Below are positions 23,316 to 31,914 of a stretch of 41,539 bases of DNA, piece by piece. Position 1 is the first letter of the stretch, and each line of letters begins with the position of its first letter. The position numbers and the translations under genes were made by a program. The stretch lies in NCBI GenBank assembly GCA_964410625.1, contig CAYPHY010000043.1, forward strand, positions 1-41,539, in the 5' to 3' direction. The notes beneath the pieces were generated by a model, which saw only the letters and a list, made by a program, of their open reading frames with translations, made no database searches and had not been told where the DNA came from. The stretch is from CAYPHY01 sp964410625. Its GTDB lineage: Bacteria > Chloroflexota > Anaerolineae > Promineifilales > Promineifilaceae.

Positions 23316-23987
23316 TCAGCCCCCTTTCTGCCCAAATAAACGAAGCCACTCCTCCACTTCTTCGGCCGACAACGTCCGCTCTCGGTCCACACGACCAATA
23401 TCGCGCTTTTTCGCAGGTGGAGAGGGTTCCTTTTCTGCCGGTTCAGGCGGCGGTGGGGGAGGTGGAGGCGGTGCTTTGCGTTCTGGAACGGGGCCAAACA
23501 GTTCGAGCCACTCATTCACTTCCTCGTCGCTAAGTTGCGGGGTTTCACGACGCTCCGCAATTCGCTGCTCATCCGTTGTTTCAACCGGTGCAGCGGCCGG
23601 ACGCGGCCGTTCGGGGGGCAACTGCGTGGCAAACTGTTCCGCCAGCAGCAGGGGCATCCGCCGCTTACGGGCAACGGCCAATACTTCCGCGTCGCTGCTG
23701 ACCAGGGTAAATTCGGCCGGATTCTTAACCTGGTTGATGCGTCGGATGAGCAGATCATCGGCCGTTTGCCCCGCAGAAGCAAAGACGACCGTGACGCGAC
23801 TGGTGGAGAGGCGGGTGGACTTTCCCCCTGGTAATCCTCCATCGAAGATGACCGTCACCCGCCGCTTGCGACTGGCGGCCGTCCAACTGCGCAGCCGCAA
23901 GACCAATTTCGCCTCGTCATCGGGATCATCCAATGTCAGGTCATCTAATTTGGCGATCAAATTATGCCCGTCTATCAAGTAGTGCAT
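23316..23987 (-). CDS. YacP-like NYN/PIN-type RNA-processing domain protein
   Basis: 223 aa. The N-terminal ~125 residues are a NYN domain of the YacP/Rae1 group: LIDGHNLIAKL, VTVIFDGGLPGG, QTADDLLIRRI and LVSSDAEVLAVARKRR carry the acidic nuclease residues. The C-terminal ~90 residues contain two copies of an LSxEEVxEWLxLFG motif (LSDEEVNEWLELFG and LSAEEVEEWLRLFG) linked by a Pro9 tract. The second copy is at the very C-terminus. Likely an RNA endonuclease; the repeated motif may be a docking peptide. Confidence 0.85.
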   Translation of the reverse strand: MHYLIDGHNLIAKLDDLTLDDPDDEAKLVLRLRSWTAASRKRRVTVIFDGGLPGGKSTRLSTSRVTVVFASAGQTADDLLIRRINQVKNPAEFTLVSSDAEVLAVARKRRMPLLLAEQFATQLPPERPRPAAAPVETTDEQRIAERRETPQLSDEEVNEWLELFGPVPERKAPPPPPPPPPEPAEKEPSPPAKKRDIGRVDRERTLSAEEVEEWLRLFGQKGG

Positions 23988-24048
23988 CTTTTTTGCAACG
24001 AATTAACACTAATTTTCGCGAAATGTATCTACGCACTCATCATATTTT

Positions 24049-24117
24049 TGACACAAATGACACGAATATCACGAATAATGAGGCTCTAAGTTCGTGGTAT
24101 TCGTGAAATTCGTGTCA
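24049..24117. repeat. GACACAAATGACACGAATATC inverted pair (family F)
   Basis: Left arm 24049-24077 and right arm 24090-24117 (CGTGGTATTCGTGAAATTCG) face each other. It lies between the helicase stop and the YacP start. Confidence 0.65.
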
Positions 24118-24177
24118 ACTGTGTAAGTCTTACAATACAAATTCAAGTACATTCGCGTTAATTCGTTGCTGTTTTCT

Positions 24178-26496
24178 TTATTTCTTTCCTTCAATCAGCT
24201 CTAAACCGGCAAAGCTGGCGGCGAGGCGTTTGATGCCAATGCCGGGGAAGGCGACGGTTACTTCTTCGTCCTGGCCAGTGGGCTTGCTCTCGATCACCGT
24301 CCCTTCGCCGAACTTTGTATGGCGCACTTTCTGGCCGGTGCGGAACTTGGGTTGCTGGCGGCCGACCTCCATCTCCTCTTCATCATCCTCCAAATAGGGG
24401 CGGGGGAGCTTACGACTGTTGTCGGCGGTGAAGCCTGTGCCGGTGCTTCTTGTCATTCTGGGGGCTGGCGTTCTGTAGGTAGAACCCGATGACCATTCGG
24501 TTGGATCAGACAAGCTTCGGCCGCTGCCACTCGTCCAGGAACTGGCGCGGGATTTTGTCTCCTTGCGTCGCGCTCCGGCATTGGTGTAGCCGTCGAGCAA
24601 GTGATCCGGCAGATCGGTCAGGAAGCGGGAGGGAACGGCCACCGAGCTATCCCCCCAGAAGGTGCGGCGGAAGGCATGGGAGAGATAGAGGCGATCCTTG
24701 GCACGGGTGATGCCCACATAAAACAAGCGGCGTTCCTCAGCCAGTTCCTCGCTATCATCGAGTGAGCGGCTATGGGGCAAGATGCCGTCTTCCAGGCCGG
24801 TGATAAAGACCACCGGAAACTCCAGACCCTTCGCGGCGTGGAGCGTCAACAAGGTCGGTACGCTGGTGGTGTCTTGCAAGTTATCTGTTTCGGAAACGAG
24901 AGCTGCCTGTTGCAGGAATTGCATCAACGAGCCAGATTCATCGAGCGCGGCCACGTTACGCAGTTCCATCACGTTTTCCCAGCGGTCGGCCCCTTCCGGC
25001 GTGCCATCGTCAATATAGGTGCGGTAGTCAATTTGGGCGAGGATGGTATCGAGCAAATCGCCGATGTTGAGTTGGTCGCGCAGCCGTACCCATCCTTGCA
25101 GCAACTGGCCCATTTCCAGCAAGGCGGTGAGGGCGCGAGCGCGAAAGGGGTGTTGGAGTGTGGGGTCTTCGGCCAGGAAGAGCAAGGCTTCGGCGGGTTG
25201 CCAACTATTGTGGGCAGCCCAGGCGAATAGCTCTTCCTGAGTCTTGCGGCCGATCCCCCGCGTTGGCACATTCAATATCCGCGCCAGACTGACGGAATCA
25301 AACAGATTGCCGACCACGCGCAAATAAGCCAGCACATCTTTCACTTCGCGCCGTTGGTAAAATTGTGTCGCCCCAACCAGGCGATAGGGCATTTGGGCCT
25401 GCACAAACGCCTCTTCAATGGCGCGGGATTGGGCATTGGTGCGGTACATGACGGCGAAGTCGCCCCCCTGGTAGCCTTCAAAGAGCAGGTTTTGGATGGT
25501 GCCGACAATGGTTGTCGCTTCTTCTTGCTCGTTGTAGGCTTCGCGGATCATAATCGGCTGGCCCCCGGTGCGGGTGGTGAATAGCTCCTTATGCACGCGG
25601 TTGGGGTTGCGCTGGATGATCGCTTTTGCCGCGTCGAGGATGATCTGCGTCGAGCGATAGTTTTGCTCCAGCAAGATGGTCTCCGCCTCTGGGAAAGTCT
25701 CGTTAAAGCGCTGGATGTTGCGGAAGTCGGCGCCACGCCACTTGTAGATGGATTGGTCGGCGTCGCCGACGGCGAAGATGTTGTGATGTGCGGCCGCCAG
25801 CCGCGTCAGCAATGCATACTGTGTGGTATTGGTATCCTGGAACTCATCCACCAATAGATGGCGATAGCGTTGCTGGTACTTGGTCAAAACCTGCGGCCGT
25901 TCGTCAAATAGCTGCACCGTCACCATCAGCAAATCATCAAAGTCCATCGCGTTATTGGCGTGTAAGATGGCCTGATAACGCTCATAGACCCGCCGCGTCA
26001 CTTCGGAGATGTAGTTGGTGGACATGTACATCTCTGGTGTGACCAGTTCATTCTTGGCGTTGCTGATGCCGTTGAGCATCTTCCCCGGCGCAAACTTCTT
26101 TTCGTCCAGGTTCAGATCGGCCAATGCTTGTTTGACCACTTGCAGTTGGTCGGCCGTATCAAAAATGGCGAAGTCGCGGTCGAAGTAGGCCAGGCTGTCG
26201 CTTTCGCGACGGAGCAGGCGGGCGCAAATGGCGTGGAAGGTCCCCACCGTCAGCCCGCTAGGACGGCCTCCTAGCAACGCTTCAATGCGATGGCCCATCT
26301 CCTTCGCCGCCTTGTTGGTGAAGGTGACGGCCATAATTTGCCAGGGGGGAACCTGCATCTCATCAATTAGATAGGCGATGCGATAGGTGAGGACGCGCGT
26401 CTTGCCGCTGCCCGGCCCGGCCAATACCAGCACCGGCCCTGGCTCGGCGGTGACGGCCGCCCGTTGAGCATCGTTTAGTGTGTCGAGGTTTGTCAT
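24178..26496 (-). CDS. pcrA: UvrD/PcrA-type superfamily 1 DNA helicase
   Basis: 772 aa, full length for PcrA. Q motif LNDAQRAAVTAEPGP, Walker A AGPGSGKTRVL (~26-36), motif Ia VTFTNKAAKEM, motif II LLVDEFQDTN, motif III GDADQSIYKWRGA, motif IV LEQNYRS, motif V LTLHAAKGLEFPVVF, motif VI RRLFYVGITRAKDRL. The C-terminal ~50 residues form the Tudor-like RNAP-binding module (GQKVRHTKFGEGTVIE). 3'-5' helicase for repair and removal of stalled complexes. TAAAAT lies 8 nt before the ATG without a Shine-Dalgarno. Confidence 0.95.
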   Translation of the reverse strand: MTNLDTLNDAQRAAVTAEPGPVLVLAGPGSGKTRVLTYRIAYLIDEMQVPPWQIMAVTFTNKAAKEMGHRIEALLGGRPSGLTVGTFHAICARLLRRESDSLAYFDRDFAIFDTADQLQVVKQALADLNLDEKKFAPGKMLNGISNAKNELVTPEMYMSTNYISEVTRRVYERYQAILHANNAMDFDDLLMVTVQLFDERPQVLTKYQQRYRHLLVDEFQDTNTTQYALLTRLAAAHHNIFAVGDADQSIYKWRGADFRNIQRFNETFPEAETILLEQNYRSTQIILDAAKAIIQRNPNRVHKELFTTRTGGQPIMIREAYNEQEEATTIVGTIQNLLFEGYQGGDFAVMYRTNAQSRAIEEAFVQAQMPYRLVGATQFYQRREVKDVLAYLRVVGNLFDSVSLARILNVPTRGIGRKTQEELFAWAAHNSWQPAEALLFLAEDPTLQHPFRARALTALLEMGQLLQGWVRLRDQLNIGDLLDTILAQIDYRTYIDDGTPEGADRWENVMELRNVAALDESGSLMQFLQQAALVSETDNLQDTTSVPTLLTLHAAKGLEFPVVFITGLEDGILPHSRSLDDSEELAEERRLFYVGITRAKDRLYLSHAFRRTFWGDSSVAVPSRFLTDLPDHLLDGYTNAGARRKETKSRASSWTSGSGRSLSDPTEWSSGSTYRTPAPRMTRSTGTGFTADNSRKLPRPYLEDDEEEMEVGRQQPKFRTGQKVRHTKFGEGTVIESKPTGQDEEVTVAFPGIGIKRLAASFAGLELIEGKK

Positions 26497-26510
26497 TCGT
26501 CGTTATTTTA

Positions 26511-26588
26511 GAGACTAGGAGATTAGGAGACTGAGAGACTACAATCTCACAATCTCTCAGTCTCTTAATCTCTCAGTCTCCCAATCTC
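26511..26588. repeat. family A inverted repeat pair between M14 peptidase and helicase genes
   Basis: Left arm AGACTAGGAGATTAGGAGAC, right arm ATCTCTCAGTCTCTTAATCT. The M14 gene's terminal codons and TGA stop (26573-26575) lie in the right arm. Confidence 0.75.
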
Positions 26589-28249
26589 GTATTTGCCCGG
26601 ACGGTTCCGGCGCGAGGATGGACGGCCGTCACTGTGATTTCCGTTCCGGGTGGGGCCTCGACCACCCACTCCGCTTTGGTGCGTTCGCGGGTGGCGTCGG
26701 TGTTGGTGTAGTAGTAGACAGATTTGTGGTCGCGGCCGACGAGTTGGCCGAGCATCATTTTGGGACGGCCGCTAACCAGCCGCGCCCCTTCCGGCAGGCT
26801 GATGTCTGCCTCTACTTCGCGCACCACCTTCATATCTACGGCCTTTTGGGTGACGTTGGTCGGCAGCCAGCCGCTGTTTTCGACGACGAGGCGGATGTGG
26901 TGGAGGTCGCCATTGGAGGTCACGTCCAGGCGATGGAGTTCCAGCTTGGGGGAGATGAGGCAACAATAGATGGCAAAGTCGGCCAGCGGCGCGATTTCCT
27001 TCTCCAATAACTGCGGCGGCGGGTTGCGCCAGGTGTACATGTTGTGCCAGCCGCCTAGCTCGACCGGCCCCAATTGTGGATGGTCAAAGGGGTACCACTC
27101 CACATAGCCGCTGCCATTCAGCACTTCGTCGTTCCACTTGAGGATGGCGAGGTCTTCTTCGACGGGATGCTCGCGGAACCATTCAATGTACTTAAACTCT
27201 TTGATCCCTGCCTGCCGCTGCACGCTCCAAATCTCCGTTGTCCAGGCATAGACGCCTAGATGTTCATACATCCAGTCATCGAATGTCCCTTTGATGTAAT
27301 CTTTGGGGTCGTATTTGAAGTCGTGGTAGACGGAAACGGCGGGATAGCCGGTTAGGTCTTTCCCTTTTTCGCCGATCCTCTTATAAGTGTACAGGTCTTG
27401 GGTGGGCAGGGTGTCGTCGCCACCGTTGGTGGGCGGCCGTAGATGGACGCCACTGAAGGTATGGAAGCTCATACTGCCGGTGATGTTTGGGTGGTCGGCA
27501 ACAAACTGCGCGGCGGCGCGGGTTTCCGGTTCGCTGGTCGGGTATGGCCCGGCCCCTCGTTCATTTGGCTGCCAAAAGACGGGAAACTGGCGATTGAGGT
27601 CTAAGCCTTCGAGGGTGGGGGCGACATTGATCAACACACCATCGTAGTTTTGGATGGTGCCTTCGGTGAGCAGGCGGTAGTTGTCGCCGCCGGGTGGCTC
27701 GTCGGGTTCGCGCAGCACCATCAGGCGCGGGTCATCAGGATGGAGCTTCCACGCCCCGTTGGGGTCTTTGATCCGCATTTGCAGGATACGGCCGTCGCCA
27801 TCAATATCCTCCTGGTGCAGGCCATCTAGTTTATCTTCGCGTGGGTAGGGGCGGGTGCTGCTGCGAATGTATTTCGGCCGGTCGGCGAGGGCCATCTCCG
27901 CGCCGTCGGGGTTCAGGCGTGGCACAACATAAAAGGCACGGCTGTCAAGGGCGTAGGTGATTTTCTCGTCTGTGCCGTAGCTTTGGAACAGCTTGTGCAG
28001 CAGGTAGAGGGCGGCCGAGGAGGCGGATACTTCGGTGGCATGGATATTGCCATCCACCCAATAGGCGGGTTTTTCCTTGTCGGGGCCACTGTCGAAGTTG
28101 GTCACAACCATCAGCCAGATGTCGCGCCCTTCATAGCTTTTGCCGATGCTTTCCAGGCGGCAGAGGTTTGGATACTGCTCCGCCCAGCCTTGCAGGAAGC
28201 GAGTAATGTCGTCATAGCGATAGTAAGTGTCGAAGCGAATGTCGTCCAC
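26573..28249 (-). CDS. M14-family zinc carboxypeptidase
   Basis: 558 aa from a GTG start with AAGGAG 8 nt upstream. Zinc ligands His70 and Glu73 are in GNIHATEVSA, and the third His263 in SMSFHTFSG; substrate-binding Asn219-Arg220 in LDLNRQF and the catalytic Glu339 in WTTEIWS complete the site. No signal peptide is visible, so an intracellular role is possible. The C-terminal ~100 residues are a beta-rich accessory domain (HRLDVTSNGDLHHIRLVVEN). It ends inside a family A repeat. Confidence 0.9.
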   Translation of the reverse strand: MDDIRFDTYYRYDDITRFLQGWAEQYPNLCRLESIGKSYEGRDIWLMVVTNFDSGPDKEKPAYWVDGNIHATEVSASSAALYLLHKLFQSYGTDEKITYALDSRAFYVVPRLNPDGAEMALADRPKYIRSSTRPYPREDKLDGLHQEDIDGDGRILQMRIKDPNGAWKLHPDDPRLMVLREPDEPPGGDNYRLLTEGTIQNYDGVLINVAPTLEGLDLNRQFPVFWQPNERGAGPYPTSEPETRAAAQFVADHPNITGSMSFHTFSGVHLRPPTNGGDDTLPTQDLYTYKRIGEKGKDLTGYPAVSVYHDFKYDPKDYIKGTFDDWMYEHLGVYAWTTEIWSVQRQAGIKEFKYIEWFREHPVEEDLAILKWNDEVLNGSGYVEWYPFDHPQLGPVELGGWHNMYTWRNPPPQLLEKEIAPLADFAIYCCLISPKLELHRLDVTSNGDLHHIRLVVENSGWLPTNVTQKAVDMKVVREVEADISLPEGARLVSGRPKMMLGQLVGRDHKSVYYYTNTDATRERTKAEWVVEAPPGTEITVTAVHPRAGTVRANTRLGD

Positions 28250-28473
28250 TCCAATGCTCCTTTTTCCGGTTTTGCAAACCGGGTTACGTGGTGGGAATTG
28301 AGGTTAGGGGATTTTAGTGGAAGTTCTGGCGTTATACAAACCTCGGCCGAGTTAAAATGTCCAGTAATGTCCTGTTTTGTCTGGTGTTTTAAAATTTTTG
28401 GTAAGTGGGGATAATTATATAGTAGCAAACGTTGATGAGGGCAAAGTGGCTGTAATCTAGGCGGTGAGTGACT

Positions 28474-28746
28474 ATGATTTCATATATCGATGTGCAAGAG
28501 GCGCAGAGCAAATTTATAGATTTACTACGTCGTATTCACAACGAAGGTGAAACGATCATTATTGAGTATGGTGGCAAGCCACTGGCGGCCGTTATATCAG
28601 TTGAGTATTATGAACAGCTTATGGCTGCACGGGAAGCACGTTTCACGGTCATTGATCGCATTCGGGCAAATACACCGTTAGTATCAGAGGATGAAGTCGT
28701 CCGGGATGTTACTGAGGCGATTACAGCCGTGCGTGCTGGTGGATAA
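28474..28746 (+). CDS. Phd/YefM-type antitoxin without toxin
   Basis: About 90 aa (ATG at 28468 or 28474). MISYIDVQEAQSKFIDLLRR, then EGETIIIEYGGKPLAAVISV is the Phd/YefM DNA-binding fold; the C-terminal half (RIRANTPLVSEDEVVRDVTE) is the usual toxin-binding tail. The ~85 bp to the histidine kinase stop contain no PIN or RelE gene, so the partner appears lost. Confidence 0.8.
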   Translation: MISYIDVQEAQSKFIDLLRRIHNEGETIIIEYGGKPLAAVISVEYYEQLMAAREARFTVIDRIRANTPLVSEDEVVRDVTEAITAVRAGG

Positions 28747-28833
28747 AGCGAATTGAGGACATCGTTCTGGCTTTTCACCATTCCGACGATGCGGCCGCTC
28801 ACCGAATTTGCGGTCATGTGATCTAGCGATTTG

Positions 28834-30264
28834 CTACGAATTTCTCACGCGATGGGGGAGGGAGGCATTTGCTTTCCCTGGCAGTTGTAGCTCATTGGCT
28901 GTTAGGCCATCCGCTTCAGACACCAATGGAATGTAGAAGCGCATGGTGGTCCCTTCATTTAACTGGCTCTCCGCTTCGATGCGGCCGCCGTGTTTTTCAA
29001 CAATACGCCGGGCAATAGAAAGGCCGAGGCCGGAGCCGCCTTGTTTGCGGGCGCGGGCTTTGTCTACGCGGTAGAAGCGTTCAAAGATGAATGGCAGTTC
29101 GGACTCGGGGATACCGCTGCCCTGATCGGCCACTTCGACGCGAAGCAGTCCGTCCTGGGTGGTAGAACGGAATTTGATTTCTTTGCCGGGGGGGCTGTAT
29201 TTGGCGGCGTTGTCAACGAGGATGAGAATCAGTTGCTCGATGCGAGCGGGGTCCGTGTGCAGCAGCCCAGTGGCTTTTAAATCGGTTTTGAGGGTAGCGT
29301 CGCGTTTGGCGGCAAGGACGGCCGCTCGCTCGCCGAGTTCGATGAAGAAGGGGTGGATGTCCAGGGTTTCAAATTCGTAGGGGACTTGATCGGCGTCGGA
29401 GCGAGCGAGAAAGAGCAGGTCTTCGACGAGGCGGGTCATACGGGTTGATTCACGCAGGATTTCTTCGAGAAATTCGGTGTGGACACAAGAGGCGTCGAGT
29501 TGGAGCGCTAGCTCGGCGTTGGCGCGTAAGACGGTCAGGGGCGTGCGTAGTTCGTGGGAGGCGTCGGCGATAAATTCGTTCTTCAGGCGCAGGCTGTTGG
29601 CAAGCTGGGCAGCGACTTGCTGCTTTTCACGCGAGTTGGTGATGATCAGATAGGCAAAGCCGACACCGACCAGAATTAGGCCACCGAGAACGGTTAGTAG
29701 CACCGCTCTAGCGACGTTTTCGGCGGCTTCCACGCTGCGGAAGGCAGTCGCTGCACGCGCTTCACCTAATCGCTCGACCGCCAACGCTGCACTTTCCAGC
29801 TCGGCCAGGCGCACTAGCCCGTCATCACTGGCGAGGAAAAAATCCTGGCGTTGGCTGTTGTAGAGATCGATCATCGGCCGAAATTCTTCATAATACTGTT
29901 CGGCTATTTCTCGCAATTGGGTCGGTGTAGCGGCTGTTTCAGTGACGCCTAACTCTTCCAGGCGGTCAATTTGTATTACCATTTGCCGGTACGCGGCCTC
30001 AAAGTCGGCTACGCCGGTTCGTGTGGGGCCGGCAAAGGTGATGTTGCGGTGGAAGTGGCGCATATCGAGGACAGCCACACGGAAATCATCCCCGCGATCT
30101 TCTAGTTCAACATCGTAACGCAAGGACTCATTGGTGATAGCCCGGACGCGATTGTTGATCCCCAGACCGATCAGGCCAGCGGCGGCGATTGCGATCAGCA
30201 AGCCGCCCAGGGCGACTGATTCAACCCAGTAAGGCTGCCTGCGCCATGCTCTTAACCAGTTCAT
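28834..30264 (-). CDS. sensor histidine kinase
   Basis: 476 aa with two TM helices (~17-37, ~187-208) bounding a ~150-residue helical extracytoplasmic sensor. The H box is FIADASHELRTPLTVL (His237), followed by N box ILVDNAAKYSPPG, G1 ADQGSGIP, F box FERFYRVDKARARK and G2 GGSGLGLSI. OmpR-associated class. It is divergent from the response regulator gene rather than co-directional, with ~100 bp of AT-rich promoter DNA between. Confidence 0.92.
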   Translation of the reverse strand: MNWLRAWRRQPYWVESVALGGLLIAIAAAGLIGLGINNRVRAITNESLRYDVELEDRGDDFRVAVLDMRHFHRNITFAGPTRTGVADFEAAYRQMVIQIDRLEELGVTETAATPTQLREIAEQYYEEFRPMIDLYNSQRQDFFLASDDGLVRLAELESAALAVERLGEARAATAFRSVEAAENVARAVLLTVLGGLILVGVGFAYLIITNSREKQQVAAQLANSLRLKNEFIADASHELRTPLTVLRANAELALQLDASCVHTEFLEEILRESTRMTRLVEDLLFLARSDADQVPYEFETLDIHPFFIELGERAAVLAAKRDATLKTDLKATGLLHTDPARIEQLILILVDNAAKYSPPGKEIKFRSTTQDGLLRVEVADQGSGIPESELPFIFERFYRVDKARARKQGGSGLGLSIARRIVEKHGGRIEAESQLNEGTTMRFYIPLVSEADGLTANELQLPGKANASLPHRVRNS

Positions 30265-30329
30265 GCGCTACGTGCTCCAATCATTCTAAATGTGGCCTGC
30301 ATAATGCTCTACCCTATACCTGCTGTATA

Positions 30330-30364
30330 TTGTATCTAATGGATTGTAATTTATACTATATTTC
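30330..30364 (+). promoter_or_regulatory. putative promoter of response regulator, leaderless arrangement
   Basis: TTGTAT at 30330-30335, 16-nt spacer, TATACT at 30352-30357; the ATG follows after only 7 nt, about where transcription should begin, and there is no Shine-Dalgarno. Confidence 0.5.
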
Positions 30365-31039
30365 ATGAGAATCTTGATTATTGAGGATGATGAGGGCATT
30401 GCGCGAGTTTTGGAAAAAGGATTACGGGCGCATGGTCATCAGGTGGTGGTGACGGATACGGGGGAGGATGGGATTCTGTTGGCGGCCGATGACACGGTGG
30501 AGGTGGTCCTGCTGGACATATCGTTGCCGGGGTTGAACGGTCATCAGGTGTTGGAGCGAATTCGCACGTCGCGGCCGCGGCTGCCGGTGTTGATGTTGAC
30601 GGCGCGGGACGACGTGAAGAACAAAGTGGACGCGCTGAATGCGGGGGCTGACGATTACGTTACCAAGCCCTTTGCTTTTGAAGAGTTGTTGGCGCGTATT
30701 CGGGCGGTTACTCGTCGCCAAGACCAGCCGGAGTCCTCGCTGATTACGGCCGGACCGTTGCGTTTGGATTTGTTGGCGCAACGCGCCTGGCTGGATGATC
30801 AACTGATTGACCTCTCGAAGCGAGAGTTTGCACTTCTTGAATACTTCATGCGCCATCCACGACAGTTGCTTTCGCGCCAGCAGATTTTGTACGGTGTTTG
30901 GGATTATGATTTTGACCCGGAATCGAATGTTGTGGATGTTTATGTACGCTATTTGCGCAACAAAATTGATCGGCCGGGTGAAGAGTCGTTTATCACGACC
31001 GTGCGAGGGGCGGGCTATCGTTTTGATCCTCCGGGGTAG
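30365..31039 (+). CDS. OmpR/PhoB-family response regulator
   Basis: 224 aa. Receiver domain: IIEDDEG (acidic pocket), VVLLDISLPGLNG (phospho-acceptor Asp51), MLTARDD and YVTKPFAFEELL (Lys). The C-terminal winged helix is complete (LSKREFALLEYFMRHPRQLL, VDVYVRYLRNKID and FITTVRGAGYRF). Partner of the divergent kinase. Targets unknown; the lanthipeptide-like cluster starts 0.9 kb downstream. Its TAG stop is the first unit of a family B repeat. Confidence 0.93.
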   Translation: MRILIIEDDEGIARVLEKGLRAHGHQVVVTDTGEDGILLAADDTVEVVLLDISLPGLNGHQVLERIRTSRPRLPVLMLTARDDVKNKVDALNAGADDYVTKPFAFEELLARIRAVTRRQDQPESSLITAGPLRLDLLAQRAWLDDQLIDLSKREFALLEYFMRHPRQLLSRQQILYGVWDYDFDPESNVVDVYVRYLRNKIDRPGEESFITTVRGAGYRFDPPG

Positions 31040-31140
31040 TGGTTAGTGGTCAGTGAACAGTGGTTAGTCGTTGATTATTGGACTATCCCTAGCCACTAAC
31101 CACTCGTCACTCGCCACTCATCACTCCCCACTCGTCACCG
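31036..31140. repeat. AGTGGTTAGTGGTCAGTG inverted repeat pair (family B) between convergent genes
   Basis: Left arm 31036-31070 and right arm 31088-31137 (CCACTAACCACTCGTCACTC-type units). Both convergent stop codons (31037-31039 on plus; 31121-31123 on minus) are inside the arms. Probable bidirectional hairpin terminator. Confidence 0.75.
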
Positions 31141-31615
31141 GCTCAGTGACTTCTATTTCTATTTCTACCAGGCCGTATTCGACCTCTAACTCGACGAGGG
31201 CTTCGCGACTGCCGGAGACAACGAGGAAGGTCCACTCACCCATATGGATACCTATATCGGCCACAATCCATCCTTGTTCATCAAATATAGACCTGTAAAA
31301 ATCGTGGACGGCATCAAAGTCGGCCGTGACGAGATATTCAACCTCGGTGTCATAAAAGCCATCAACTAGCTCGTGCCGGTATTCGGTGCGGATTGCGCCA
31401 GGATAACGAGGCAAGCCTGGGATGTCAGCACCCGGTGCATCTTCTGTGGGTGGCGTCGGTGTGTTGGTTATTGCCGAAGGTTGGGAAGACGAGGTGGGTG
31501 GTTGTTGGGCATCGGTGCCGGCCAACCGGTAAGTGGTGGCGGCCGTACCCGCAGCAAAACCGAGCAACAGCATCACCACAGCGAGCAACAGCGCCAGAAG
31601 GCGGGTGCGATTCAT
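31121..31615 (-). CDS. membrane-anchored hypothetical protein
   Basis: 164 aa when started at the ATG at 31615 (MNRTRLLALLLAVVMLLLGF); the longer frame upstream is AT-rich non-coding. An N-terminal anchor or signal segment, a Ser/Thr/Pro linker (~residues 40-65) and a small alpha/beta domain (VDGFYDTEVEYLVTADFDAV, HDFYRSIFDEQGWIV) that resembles small lipoprotein-type alpha/beta domains of other Chloroflexota. It faces away from the lanthipeptide-like precursor, which lies 300 bp away. An immunity role is conceivable but unsupported. Confidence 0.6.
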   Translation of the reverse strand: MNRTRLLALLLAVVMLLLGFAAGTAATTYRLAGTDAQQPPTSSSQPSAITNTPTPPTEDAPGADIPGLPRYPGAIRTEYRHELVDGFYDTEVEYLVTADFDAVHDFYRSIFDEQGWIVADIGIHMGEWTFLVVSGSREALVELEVEYGLVEIEIEVTEPVTSGE

Positions 31616-31803
31616 TGTTCTTTGCTCATCCCTTCTTATGAGTTCTCTTGTTTTTCCCAATGATAGATCATGATTATACATAATAATAGTTTCGCATATA
31701 ACGGTTAAGCCTTTGTGAGGCAAAGATTGGAAAGTTTCTAATTTTAGTTTCAGCGATTCGCAATTGTTCGGGAATAAACTATGGATGTAAGCGGTTAAGG
31801 AAA

Positions 31804-31855
31804 GTGAAACGCAAAGCAGATAAGCAGACAACGGAGTGAGTTGAATGCGTTTCAC
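31804..31855 (+). promoter_or_regulatory. inverted repeat upstream of the precursor peptide gene
   Basis: GTGAAACGCA (31804-31813) and its exact complement TGCGTTTCAC (31846-31855), 32 nt apart and 59 nt before the precursor ATG. A second small hairpin (CCCAAG-AGG-CTTGGG, 31877-31891) lies just before the ribosome-binding site. Candidate operator or mRNA structure. Confidence 0.4.
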
Positions 31856-31914
31856 AAAGTAGATGAATCAGGTAAACCCAAGAGGCTTGGGAAATTTAGA
31901 TTAAGGAGTAAATC

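Noticed and set aside
26511..26588. Repeat tract as a CRISPR array
   Set aside because: Units are 6-10 bases, degenerate and arranged as inverted pairs without spacers; no cas genes are present.
28747..28833. Truncated toxin gene after the Phd antitoxin
   Set aside because: A 27-codon open stretch lacks a start codon and recognisable PIN/RelE motifs, so it is mentioned only as a possible trace.
31616..31855. N-terminal extension of the 164-aa protein (start at 31855)
   Set aside because: The extra 80 codons are AT-rich with no family signal, and a clear signal-anchor begins at the ATG at 31615.
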